From NCBI GenBank assembly GCA_016234495.1, contig JACRBI010000024.1, positions 181,283-245,282 on the forward strand: a stretch of 64,000 bases of DNA. Direction: 5' to 3'. This DNA comes from Chloroflexota bacterium. Its GTDB lineage: Bacteria > Chloroflexota > Anaerolineae > Anaerolineales > Villigracilaceae. The translations under genes and the position numbers were made by a program. The notes under the pieces were generated by a model. The model had not been told where the DNA came from. It saw only the letters and a list, made by a program, of their open reading frames with translations, and did not search any database. Shown here one piece after another: positions 42,255 through 49,576 of the stretch; position 1 is the first letter of the stretch; each line of letters starts with the position of its first letter.

Positions 42255-43268
42255 TTAAACTGCGGAAGGTTCTTCCCCGCCTGTGTGCAGCAAGCGGAAC
42301 GCCCATGCGCCGACCCCGAACGGGACCCAGAATGTGACAGTGCGGTATGTGAGCGTGATGACCACCGCCTGACTCCAGTCCACGCGCAGGGAGGTGAGAG
42401 CCAGCGGCATAAGGCCTTCGACAATGCCAATGCCGGAAGGCGTGGGCGAGACGATCAGAAAAAGATATGCAATCGAAAAGCCGGCGATGATGGTGCCGGC
42501 AGAGAAAGGGACTTCAAAGGAAAGGAAGGCGCAGATAAGAACGCACATCAACAAGGCCTTGTCTAAAATTCCCCACAGCACTGGCCGCACCAGGCTGGAC
42601 GGCTGTTCAGTCAGCCCGGCAAAACCCTCCGAAATTTCATGGGCGAATTCATGCGCGCGGGCTTCGCTCAGGTAGTTCTCTTTGCGAAAGAACCTGACAA
42701 CACGGTTGACGCCGCGCGCAATTTTCGCCAGCAGGTTTCCCAATTTTTCCTCAGAACGATATCCAAGGTAGAGGGTGAAGCCATAACCAATTGCAGTACA
42801 CAAAAGAATGAATGACGCGGAAATTTCACCAGCCGTCAGGTTGTTGCGGCGCACAAGCACGATCAAGCCCAGCGCCAGCACACACAGAAAAGCGGCCTGG
42901 TCGAGCAGAAGGAATAACGCGGCGGCGACTGTCACCTTTCCGGCGGGATGACCGCGCCGGCGGGCTTCGGACGCGAAGAGCGCGATCCCGCCTACGCCGG
43001 CAGTTGGCGCCACCACATTGATGAAATTCGCCGCTGTGGCAATTCGGCTCAAGGTCAAGACCGACTCGTCAATGCCAAGCAGATGGTAGATGGACTGGTA
43101 CATCCGCCCGGTGGTGATGAACCAGATCATTTGAATCAGAATCGCGAGGATGAAAAATCCCAGGTGCGCGTGCTGCAGGGTGATGATGATCGTTTCAAGT
43201 TCGCTAAAACTGATCGCGATGACTGCAATCCCCAAAAACAGGATGATGACCACGAAGAGTTTCTTCAT
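42255..43268 (-). CDS. flippase-like/LPG-synthase transmembrane-domain protein (UPF0104)
   Basis: A 337-residue membrane protein with about eight TM helices of the AglD/MprF N-domain family: 'FILAILIQMIWFITTGRMYQSIYHLLG', 'AANFINVVAPTAGVGGIALFASEARRRGHPAGKV', 'SIAYLFLIVSPTPSGIGIVEGLM' and 'LTYRTVTFWVPFGVGAWAFRLL'. Such domains translocate or bind lipids. It is the first gene of the helicase operon. TATAAT ends 8 nt before the ATG within the palindrome GGTATTATATAATACC, so the leader is very short. Confidence 0.9.
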   Translation of the reverse strand: MKKLFVVIILFLGIAVIAISFSELETIIITLQHAHLGFFILAILIQMIWFITTGRMYQSIYHLLGIDESVLTLSRIATAANFINVVAPTAGVGGIALFASEARRRGHPAGKVTVAAALFLLLDQAAFLCVLALGLIVLVRRNNLTAGEISASFILLCTAIGYGFTLYLGYRSEEKLGNLLAKIARGVNRVVRFFRKENYLSEARAHEFAHEISEGFAGLTEQPSSLVRPVLWGILDKALLMCVLICAFLSFEVPFSAGTIIAGFSIAYLFLIVSPTPSGIGIVEGLMPLALTSLRVDWSQAVVITLTYRTVTFWVPFGVGAWAFRLLHTGGEEPSAV

Positions 43269-43273
43269 AGGAA

Positions 43274-43352
43274 GGTATTATATAATACCCACGGTCAAAA
43301 ATCGCGCTTTCCCCTTTTAAAAAAGCGCGGTTATTGACCGAGTACGGTATAC
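43274..43352 (-). repeat. GACCGTGGGTATTATA repeat, copy A (structured)
   Basis: About 75 bases between TATAATACCCACGGTC and GACCGAGTACGGTATA, with an internal stem of about 18 bp. Copy B is at 61784-61858. Paired positions change together between the copies. It sits immediately upstream of the flippase-like ATG and provides its -10 box. Confidence 0.75.
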
Positions 43353-43360
43353 ATAAAAAT

Positions 43361-43388
43361 AAAAAGGCAGGCTTCGCGCCTGCCTTCT
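43361..43388 (-). terminator. intrinsic terminator
   Basis: On the minus strand AAGGCAGGC-GCGAA-GCCTGCCTT followed by TTTATTTTT. It probably ends transcripts of the 43567-44265 gene. Confidence 0.8.
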
Positions 43389-43424
43389 GAGAGAGTATTC
43401 CTTGAACACCTATTTTATGCAAAT

Positions 43425-43560
43425 CAAGAGCATTAACCACTGAGAGCACAGAACCCACAGAGATTTTTAAAGGGCTCTTCTCCGTGATCTTCGTGGTCTC
43501 TGTGGTGAAAAGCCTTTCCCGCAGGGGGCTGTGCCAAGAAACACTTTCTGAGGGTATGTG
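43425..43560. repeat. dispersed A/G-rich repeat with cagggggctgtgccaa block
   Basis: The gap 43389-43566 holds no gene. CACAGA/TCTGTG blocks and CAGGGGGCTGTGCCAA recur at 63739-63800. Confidence 0.6.
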
Positions 43561-43566
43561 GAATTT

Positions 43567-44265
43567 TCAGCCTCGCCGCCGGCCCGTGCCGCCGACAAGT
43601 GTGACGTAATACAGCAATTGCAGAATGGCGGTGATCAACCCGGCCACGTAGGTCAATGCGGCGGCGTTGAGCACGGCATTGACGCCGCGCTGTTCTTCGT
43701 CGGTCTGGATGATGCCGGTTTGCACGAGCAACTGCTTCGCGCGGGCCGATGCGTTAAATTCCACAGGCAGGGTTGCCAGCGCAAAGACCGCTCCGCCGGC
43801 GAAGACCATCACGCCCAGCCAGGCGAGTTCGGTGAAACGCAGGAACAGCCCGATCATGATCAGGAACCAGCCGAGATTCGAGCCAATGTTGACGACCGGC
43901 ACCAGCGCCGAGCGGAAGCGCAGCGGGAAGTAATCTTCCGCATCCTGCATGGCATGGCCGAGTTCGTGGGCGGCGATTGCGACTGACGCAACCGAAGCGA
44001 CATTGGCAACGCCCTGTGAAAGATAGAGCGTTTTGTTGCGCGGGTCGTAATGGTCGGTGAGGTTGCCAGCCGTGCCTTGAAGCTGCACACCGTACAAATT
44101 GCCGGCTGACATTAATCGCTGCGCGGCCTGTGCGCCGGTCAACCGGCTGGAAGCCTGCACGCGGCTCCACTTGTTGTATGCTGATTTCACGTACCATGAT
44201 GTGAGTCCCATGATGATGAAGGCGGGGATCATATACATCAGGTAGGTTGGGCTAAAGTAAAACAT
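43567..44265 (-). CDS. YugP-type membrane zinc metallopeptidase
   Basis: A 232-residue membrane protease with one N-terminal TM helix, 'AAQRLMSAGNLYGVQL', 'DHYDPRNKTLYLSQGV', the zinc motif 'AIAAHELGHAMQDAE' (HExxH), two further TM segments, and the distal 'LPVEFNASARAKQLL' with its Glu as third ligand. This matches the neutral zinc metallopeptidase (YugP, Zn_peptidase_2) family; natural substrates are unknown. The ATG has AAAGGA 9 nt upstream. Confidence 0.93.
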   Translation of the reverse strand: MFYFSPTYLMYMIPAFIIMGLTSWYVKSAYNKWSRVQASSRLTGAQAAQRLMSAGNLYGVQLQGTAGNLTDHYDPRNKTLYLSQGVANVASVASVAIAAHELGHAMQDAEDYFPLRFRSALVPVVNIGSNLGWFLIMIGLFLRFTELAWLGVMVFAGGAVFALATLPVEFNASARAKQLLVQTGIIQTDEEQRGVNAVLNAAALTYVAGLITAILQLLYYVTLVGGTGRRRG

Positions 44266-44340
44266 TTGGTATTGTCCTTTCTAATTTTGATCTGCCATAT
44301 GTACGCATAATATTCTGAAAGCGTTGCCCGTACTCTTAAT

Positions 44341-45660
44341 TTATGGCACAGGAATATGCGTGGGGATTGCAGTGGGTGACGGCATGGAGGTCGGCAGCGG
44401 GGATCCGTTGAGGATGGCCAGCAAGGTCTGCGCGGCTGTATCCAGTTGCGGGTCGCGCTCTGCGGCGAAGTCGGCTTCTGTGAATTCAACGAGAATATCC
44501 GGAGCAAGCCCGAGCTTGTCAATGGAGCGTTCTTTGGGGGTAAGCCACAATGCCACAGTGATGCCGACAGCGCCCTGGTCATTTTGAAGTGTGATAAAAC
44601 TCTGCACCGAGCCTTTGCCGTAGCTTTGTGTGCCGATCAGTTTTGCACGGCCATAATCCTGGAGCGCGCCTGCTACGATCTCGGAAGCGGAAGCCGTCCC
44701 TTCGTTGACAAGCACCACCAATGGGATTTCCACAGCAGAACCGCCGCCAAGCGACTTGTATGTGGTGAGTTTTCCGTCGCCGAATTTTTCGTAGACAACG
44801 ACTTCATCTTTGGGGAGGAATTCAGAGGCGACAGAGATACCCTGCTCAAGATAACCGCCGCCATTGTTGCGCAGGTCGAGAATCAAGCCCTTCGGGTTTT
44901 GAGCCAGCATTTCTTCAATGGCTTTTTTTAATTCCACATCGGCGGTGTCGCCAAAAGTGACCAGGCGGATGTAGGCAATGCCGTCGGAGCGCAGCTCATA
45001 TTCGACGAGCGGAGTGACGATCTTGGCGCGGGTGATCTTTACGTCAAAGGGGATGTTGACGCCCTTGCGCAAAATGGTCAGAGTGACTTCTGTGCCGCCG
45101 GGGCCAAGCACCTTTTGGCGGGCTTCCTCGGGGTCCACGCCGGTCATGTCTGCGCCGTCAATGGCGATGATCTGATCGCCGGAGCGCAGGCCGGCCTTGT
45201 CGGCAGGCGAGCCCTTGATCGGACTGATGACGGTCAGATATTCGGCAGTGGTATCAACATAAGCGCCAATGCCCTCGTAATCCTTGCCGTTCAAGGCGGC
45301 GTTCTGTTCTTCCAACTGCTTTGGATCGTAAAAATAGTTGCGGCCGATTTCAAGCGTGCTCATCATGCCGTTGATCGCACCGCGCATTAAAGTTACATCG
45401 TCAACGGGCTGCTCGACATAATTTTCGTGGACGAGATTCCAAGCCTCCCAAAATGGCGCGAAGGTATTTTGCAAGTCTGAGGGAGTGGCTGACTGCTGCT
45501 CAGGCGCGACGGTGGATGGAGCCTCTCCGCGCGAGGTTTGTAAATTGGGCAGGCCTGTGACCGGCAGGAGGTGCCCGGCTGCAAATCCGCCGGCGAAGGA
45601 GCCGAGCGCGATCACGATCACGACCAGTACAATTAAAATGTTCTTTAAAGTTTTATTCAA
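44341..45660 (-). CDS. S41 C-terminal processing peptidase
   Basis: Extracytoplasmic tail-specific protease of 439 residues. It has an N-terminal signal anchor ('NILIVLVVIVIALGSFAGGFAAG'), a PDZ domain (about 140-215, 'SPADKAGLRSGDQIIAIDG'), and the S41 domain with 'GLILDLRNNGGGYLEQGI', catalytic Ser in 'NEGTASASEIVAGAL' and Lys in 'QSYGKGSVQ'. It ends in a Pro/Thr tail. TTG 45660 with GGAGG 5 nt before is the likely start, because the track TTG at 45672 overlaps that site. Confidence 0.95.
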   Translation of the reverse strand: MNKTLKNILIVLVVIVIALGSFAGGFAAGHLLPVTGLPNLQTSRGEAPSTVAPEQQSATPSDLQNTFAPFWEAWNLVHENYVEQPVDDVTLMRGAINGMMSTLEIGRNYFYDPKQLEEQNAALNGKDYEGIGAYVDTTAEYLTVISPIKGSPADKAGLRSGDQIIAIDGADMTGVDPEEARQKVLGPGGTEVTLTILRKGVNIPFDVKITRAKIVTPLVEYELRSDGIAYIRLVTFGDTADVELKKAIEEMLAQNPKGLILDLRNNGGGYLEQGISVASEFLPKDEVVVYEKFGDGKLTTYKSLGGGSAVEIPLVVLVNEGTASASEIVAGALQDYGRAKLIGTQSYGKGSVQSFITLQNDQGAVGITVALWLTPKERSIDKLGLAPDILVEFTEADFAAERDPQLDTAAQTLLAILNGSPLPTSMPSPTAIPTHIPVP

Positions 45661-45762
45661 AATTGCCTCCAAATATTGGCTTTATCTCGATAGGAAGATA
45701 TCATTCAGGGATTAATGTTTGCTGAATCCATTGTACGATTTTTGTAAGAATAAACCCGGCGC

Positions 45763-45782
45763 AGGGGCGTAGCTACGCCCCT
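45763..45782. repeat. AGGGGCGTAGCTACGCCCCT palindrome
   Basis: A perfect 20-bp palindrome at the stop codon of the small membrane protein, with T8 on the plus-strand side. It would terminate plus-strand transcripts well, although no plus-strand gene leads into it. Confidence 0.65.
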
Positions 45783-46005
45783 ATTTTTTTTCATCCTTTT
45801 TCAGTTCCTCGATCTTTTGGCGCAGCTCATCCATGGAATTATCTTTTTTCTGGTTGGATGCGTTCAGGGATTTGCTGATGGTTTCGAGGAATCCTTTTTG
45901 TTTTGAATTCGCCGCGCCGCGCGCAATGGCATACATGACGAAGTTCGCGCCGATCACAAGCGCAATAAAGAGCAAGGCTCCGATCACTGCGGTGTTTGAT
46001 TCCAT
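45781..46005 (-). CDS. small membrane protein with charged coiled-coil tail, hypothetical
   Basis: 74 residues: one TM helix ('VIGALLFIALVIGANFVMYAIA') and a Lys/Glu-rich helical tail ending 'MDELRQKIEELKKDEKK'. ATG 46005 has TGGAG 6-8 nt upstream; the track start 46032 is unsupported. Not recognised. It lies between the nucleotidase and the S41 protease on the same strand. Confidence 0.75.
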   Translation of the reverse strand: MESNTAVIGALLFIALVIGANFVMYAIARGAANSKQKGFLETISKSLNASNQKKDNSMDELRQKIEELKKDEKK

Positions 46006-46060
46006 TGTTATCTCCAGTAGGGTGGGCTGCAACCTGCCAAAGAGCGTGTTTCGAAATGCT

Positions 46061-46079
46061 GTCAGGCTAAAAGCCTGAC
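46061..46079. repeat. GTCAGGCTAAAAGCCTGAC hairpin repeat, second copy
   Basis: Identical core to 28540-28558. It directly follows the nucleotidase stop codon on the minus strand. Confidence 0.8.
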
Positions 46080-46715
46080 CTACGAACCGCTCTTCAAAAT
46101 ATCAGGCAATTCATTCCAGTCTGTGAAATGCGCATCGGCGTCACCGTTGGCTGACTCGCCATACAAAATGCTGAACATGCCGGCCTCGCGCGCCGCGCGC
46201 GTGGTGCGGCGCAGATCGTCGATCATCACACAGCGCGAGGGGTCGGTCTCGCCGGCCAGTTTCATGGCGATCTCGAATGATTCAGGCATCGGCTTGCAGT
46301 ACGGCGTGACCGCGCTCACGTCCACGATGACGGGAAAGAGATCGCGCAGGTTGAGCGCGGTCAACACTCTTTCAGCGTGGGGCATGTCTGCGTTGGTAAA
46401 GATCAGGTTGCGGGTCGGGAGAGATGCGATGACCGAGCGTTGATTCAAGTCCGGGGTCAGGTAATCTTGCAGGCGCAGGTCATGCACATAAGCCAGGAAT
46501 TCATCCGAATTGATTTCATGATTCGCCTGCAAGCCGCGCATGGTCGTGCCGTATTGCAGATAATATTTTTCGCGCAATGCTGGAATTTCATCGACGGGAA
46601 TATTCATCCGCTCGCGCATAAAATCGTTCATGCGCTGTTTGATGGCAAGCCACAAATTTGTGCTGGGCGGATACAGCGTGTCGTCGAGATCGAAAAAAAC
46701 GGTGGTGAATCGCAT
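46080..46715 (-). CDS. HAD pyrimidine 5'-nucleotidase-like hydrolase
   Basis: A 211-residue HAD phosphatase. 'VFFDLDDTLYPPSTNLW' is motif I with the nucleophile and acid Asp, 'LIFTNAD' is motif II, 'PYCKPMPESFEIA' the Lys, and 'CVMIDDLRRTTRAAREAGM' motif IV. The 'LDDTLYP' start and small cap resemble yeast SDT1/PHM8-type pyrimidine nucleotidases; substrate is not certain. ATG 46715 lies 6 bases from an ATTATAAT palindrome shared with mutL, so the mRNA is probably leaderless. Confidence 0.9.
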   Translation of the reverse strand: MRFTTVFFDLDDTLYPPSTNLWLAIKQRMNDFMRERMNIPVDEIPALREKYYLQYGTTMRGLQANHEINSDEFLAYVHDLRLQDYLTPDLNQRSVIASLPTRNLIFTNADMPHAERVLTALNLRDLFPVIVDVSAVTPYCKPMPESFEIAMKLAGETDPSRCVMIDDLRRTTRAAREAGMFSILYGESANGDADAHFTDWNELPDILKSGS

Positions 46716-46738
46716 TGCGCGATTATAATGCCCCCATG
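46713..46738. promoter_or_regulatory. symmetric divergent leaderless promoter, nucleotidase and mutL
   Basis: CAT-tgcgcg-ATTATAAT-gccccc-ATG. The 8-bp palindrome gives TATAAT on both strands, and each ATG lies exactly 6 bases from it. Neither gene has room for a Shine-Dalgarno. Confidence 0.75.
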
Positions 46739-48532
46739 CCCATTCGTCTTTTATCTTCCGATGTCTCTTCACAGATCGCGGCAGGCGAGGTTGTTGAACG
46801 TCCCGCGTCTGTCATGAAAGAGTTGACCGAGAACGCGTTGGATGCCGGCGCGAAAAATATCTCGATTTCAATTGCGGATGCAGGGCGGACTCTGATCGAA
46901 GTGGCAGATGACGGGCACGGGATTCCAGCCAACGAGTTGGAACTGGCCGCCGCGCGTCATGCGACCTCGAAACTGATTCAGTCCGAAGACCTGTTCCACA
47001 TTTCGACATTGGGCTTCCGAGGCGAAGCTCTCGCTTCGATCGGTTCCGTTTCAAATATGACGATCACTTCGAGAGTCGCTTCTGCAAAAGAAGGCGCGAG
47101 GCTCAAAGTGGACGGCGGTATTTCGGGCAAGGTGGAAAAAGTCGGCGCGCCGGTTGGCACGGTGCTGCGCGTGGAAAATTTGTTTTATAACGTGCCTGCG
47201 CGTTTGAAATTTTTGAAAACGGATGTGACTGAAAGACGCGCGATTGATTCTTTAATCACGCGTTATGCGCTGGCGTATCCGAACGCGCGCTTCAAAGTGA
47301 CAGACGGCAAACAGGTCACATTGCAAACCGCAGGCGACGGTGACAGGCGCGCAATTCTCGCCGCCTTGTATGGCGTGGACGTGGCAAAGCAAATGCTCGA
47401 AGTGATGGATATGGACGAGGGGTTATCGTTGACTGGTTTTATCAGCCCCACATCACTGACTCGTTCCAATCGGAAAGAAATCACGTTCTTCGTGAATGGC
47501 CGCTGGGTGCAGGAATTCTCGTTGACCACGGCCCTGCTTCAAGCCTATCACACCCTGTTGATGGTCGGGCGTTATCCGCTGACGGCTTTGTTTTTGGAGG
47601 TCGCCCCCGAAGATGTGGATGTGAATGTCCATCCGACAAAAGCGGAAGTGCGTTTTAGAAGCCAGGACAGGATTTTTAGCTTCGTCCAACGAGCCGCACG
47701 CAAGGCATTGCTGGCATACACGCCTGTGGCGTCTGTCTCACCACAATTGTGGGGCGGAGCGCGGAGCACGGAACGGCGGGAAGTGGGGATTGATTGGAGT
47801 ATTGGGCACAGTCCTGTTGACAGTGGACAGTTGACGGTGGACGATGAGCAGGTGCAGAATGCAGAAGGCGCGCGAAGCGTGCGGAATGCAGAAGACGGTC
47901 TAATCGTCAATCGTCAATCGTCAGTCGAAAATCCTTCTTTTGCCCCGGTTCCTCTTTTGCGATTGATCGGTCAAATCGGTTCAACCTACATCGTCGCCGA
48001 GGGACCCGATGGTTTGTATTTGATAGATCAACACGCGGCGCATGAGCGGATTTTGTTCGAGAAGTTAATGGCACAACATGATAAGAAGAGCATCCCATCA
48101 CAGGCTTTGCTCGCTCCAGAAGTTGTGACCCTGCCACCGCAGTCGGCAAAAGCGTTGACGTCGCAACTGCCTTTCTTGAATCACTTTGGCTTTGAGGTGG
48201 AGGAGTTCGGCACGAACACGTTCCAGGTGCGTGCCATGCCGGTCTTGTTTTCAGGCGGTGACCCGTCGTCTGCGTTGAGGGCATTGGTGGAGGATTTCGA
48301 GGAGGATGAAACGCCTCTGCAAGCAGAAGTCGAAGCAAAACTGGCGGCGCGGGTCTGCAAGCGGCTGGCTGTCAAAGGCGGGCAGACTCTCACCACGGAG
48401 GAGCAGCGCGCATTGTTGAATGACCTCGAAGCCTGCGCTTCTCCGCGCACCTGTCCGCATGGCAGGCCGACGATGGTTCACCTGTCGGTGGATGCGCTCG
48501 AAAAACAGTTCGGCAGAAAAGGTCCGCGTTAG
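46736..48532 (+). CDS. mutL: DNA mismatch repair protein
   Basis: GHKL ATPase that links mismatch recognition to strand removal. The 598 residues have 'IAAGEVVERPASVMKELTENALDAGA' (N-box), 'IEVADDGHGIP', 'HATSKL', 'LGFRGEALASI', 'NVPARLKFLK' and 'VDVNVHPTKAEVRF', then a linker (about 340-405) and a C-terminal dimerisation domain. 'DQHAAHERILFEK' (DQHA), 'ACHHRAS'-like 'ARVCKRLAVKG' and 'CPHGRP' (CPHGRP motif) are seen, so an endonuclease-type MutL is possible, although a clear DQHA(X)2E(X)4E reads DQHAAHERILFE. The linker contains repeat-derived sequence. Start ATG 46736, leaderless. No mutS nearby. Confidence 0.96.
   Translation: MPIRLLSSDVSSQIAAGEVVERPASVMKELTENALDAGAKNISISIADAGRTLIEVADDGHGIPANELELAAARHATSKLIQSEDLFHISTLGFRGEALASIGSVSNMTITSRVASAKEGARLKVDGGISGKVEKVGAPVGTVLRVENLFYNVPARLKFLKTDVTERRAIDSLITRYALAYPNARFKVTDGKQVTLQTAGDGDRRAILAALYGVDVAKQMLEVMDMDEGLSLTGFISPTSLTRSNRKEITFFVNGRWVQEFSLTTALLQAYHTLLMVGRYPLTALFLEVAPEDVDVNVHPTKAEVRFRSQDRIFSFVQRAARKALLAYTPVASVSPQLWGGARSTERREVGIDWSIGHSPVDSGQLTVDDEQVQNAEGARSVRNAEDGLIVNRQSSVENPSFAPVPLLRLIGQIGSTYIVAEGPDGLYLIDQHAAHERILFEKLMAQHDKKSIPSQALLAPEVVTLPPQSAKALTSQLPFLNHFGFEVEEFGTNTFQVRAMPVLFSGGDPSSALRALVEDFEEDETPLQAEVEAKLAARVCKRLAVKGGQTLTTEEQRALLNDLEACASPRTCPHGRPTMVHLSVDALEKQFGRKGPR
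47811..47935. repeat. intergenic-type repeat words within the mutL linker
   Basis: Short direct repeats such as TTGACAGTGGACAGTTGACGG and TCGTCAATCGTCAATCGTCA, like those in spacers at about 1393-1445 and 15155-15180, are read in frame as part of the disordered linker. Confidence 0.6.
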
Positions 48533-48568
48533 TACGAATGGCGGGGGTTTCTAAATTTGTAAGGTCGG

Positions 48569-48596
48569 TTGAAACAGCAAGTGATTGGGCTAAAAT
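48569..48596 (+). promoter_or_regulatory. promoter of the diguanylate cyclase
   Basis: TTGAAA (48569-48574), 16-bp spacer, TAAAAT (48591-48596), then 7 bases to ATG 48604. A leaderless transcript is expected. Confidence 0.65.
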
Positions 48597-48603
48597 TGAA
48601 GCT

Positions 48604-49572
48604 ATGAAAAAGCTGGCGGACCTGATTTCAACAAACGGAGCGGGGGAAATCATTGAGCATCTTCACGCACTGGTCGCATTGGTCAAAAACGACGGCGAAT
48701 TTATTTCATGGAATCGTTCATTTGGGGCGTATAAAAAATTGTCCCCGGCCGCTGAACGGCTGGAGGATATTTTTTATGAGAAAGACCGCCAGTACGTCCA
48801 GTGGAAACTGTCAGCCGCATCCACTGAACATTGGATGGCGGAACTGTTCCCGGCGGAGGATGATCCGCCGCTGGTCTGCGATTGCGCCCTGCTGCCGGGG
48901 CCTGATGGTCATTTGCTGTTTGTCGCTGAAAAAGTCGATTCAAACGCCGAGCTTCAAAACCTGGTGCGGCGTTTGAACCGCCAGGTGAAAATGTTCCACC
49001 GCGAAAGTGAAGCCGCCAAAAAGATCGCGCGCAATAAACAGATCGAAATGGAATCGGTCATGATCCAGTCGAGGGAGGTGGCGCAAATTGACCCGCTGAC
49101 CTTTCTGCTGAATCGCCGCACGATCGTGCGCGAACTTCAAAATGAAGTACTGCGCGCCGAGAGGTATAAGTCTGCACTTTCGATTTCGGTAATGGATATT
49201 GACCATTTCAAAAATGTGAATGACACCTATGGTCACGTGGCGGGGGATGAGGTGCTGCGGCAGGTGGGTTATATATTGCGCGATCATATCCGCCAGCCGG
49301 ATGTGGCCGGGCGGTACGGCGGTGAGGAATTTCTTCTTTTGCTGCCAAGCTCGGACGCAGGCGCTGCGGCTGAACAGGCTTCCCGTTTGTGCCGGCAGAT
49401 CAGCGAAGCCGCGCCGCTTGTACAAGGACATGTCATCAATGTGACCGTCAGCATGGGCATTGCACAATTCCATCCGGGGGTGGACACATGGGACACGCTG
49501 CTCAACCGCGCAGACAATGCCATGTACGAAGCCAAAAGAGCCGGGCGCAACCGCTGGGTGGTGGCAGATTAG
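48604..49572 (+). CDS. diguanylate cyclase (GGDEF) with PAS-like N-terminus
   Basis: A 322-residue soluble c-di-GMP synthase. Residues about 1-125 form a PAS-like sensor ('LHALVALVKNDGEFISWNRSFGAY'), then a coiled coil (about 125-160) and the GGDEF domain 'DPLTFLLNRRTIVREL', 'DIDHFKNVNDTYGHVAGDEVLRQVG', active site 'RYGGEEF' with I-site RQPD five residues upstream, and 'RADNAMYEAKRAGRN'. ATG 48604 is preferred over the track ATG 48538, because a complete promoter lies between them. Confidence 0.92.
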   Translation: MKKLADLISTNGAGEIIEHLHALVALVKNDGEFISWNRSFGAYKKLSPAAERLEDIFYEKDRQYVQWKLSAASTEHWMAELFPAEDDPPLVCDCALLPGPDGHLLFVAEKVDSNAELQNLVRRLNRQVKMFHRESEAAKKIARNKQIEMESVMIQSREVAQIDPLTFLLNRRTIVRELQNEVLRAERYKSALSISVMDIDHFKNVNDTYGHVAGDEVLRQVGYILRDHIRQPDVAGRYGGEEFLLLLPSSDAGAAAEQASRLCRQISEAAPLVQGHVINVTVSMGIAQFHPGVDTWDTLLNRADNAMYEAKRAGRNRWVVAD

Positions 49573-49576
49573 TTGT

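Noticed and set aside
45763-45790. Terminator of an unseen plus-strand gene
   Set aside because: The GGGGCGTAGCTACGCCCC palindrome plus T8 would terminate plus-strand RNA, but no plus-strand gene precedes it; the T8 is the last codons of the minus-strand small protein.
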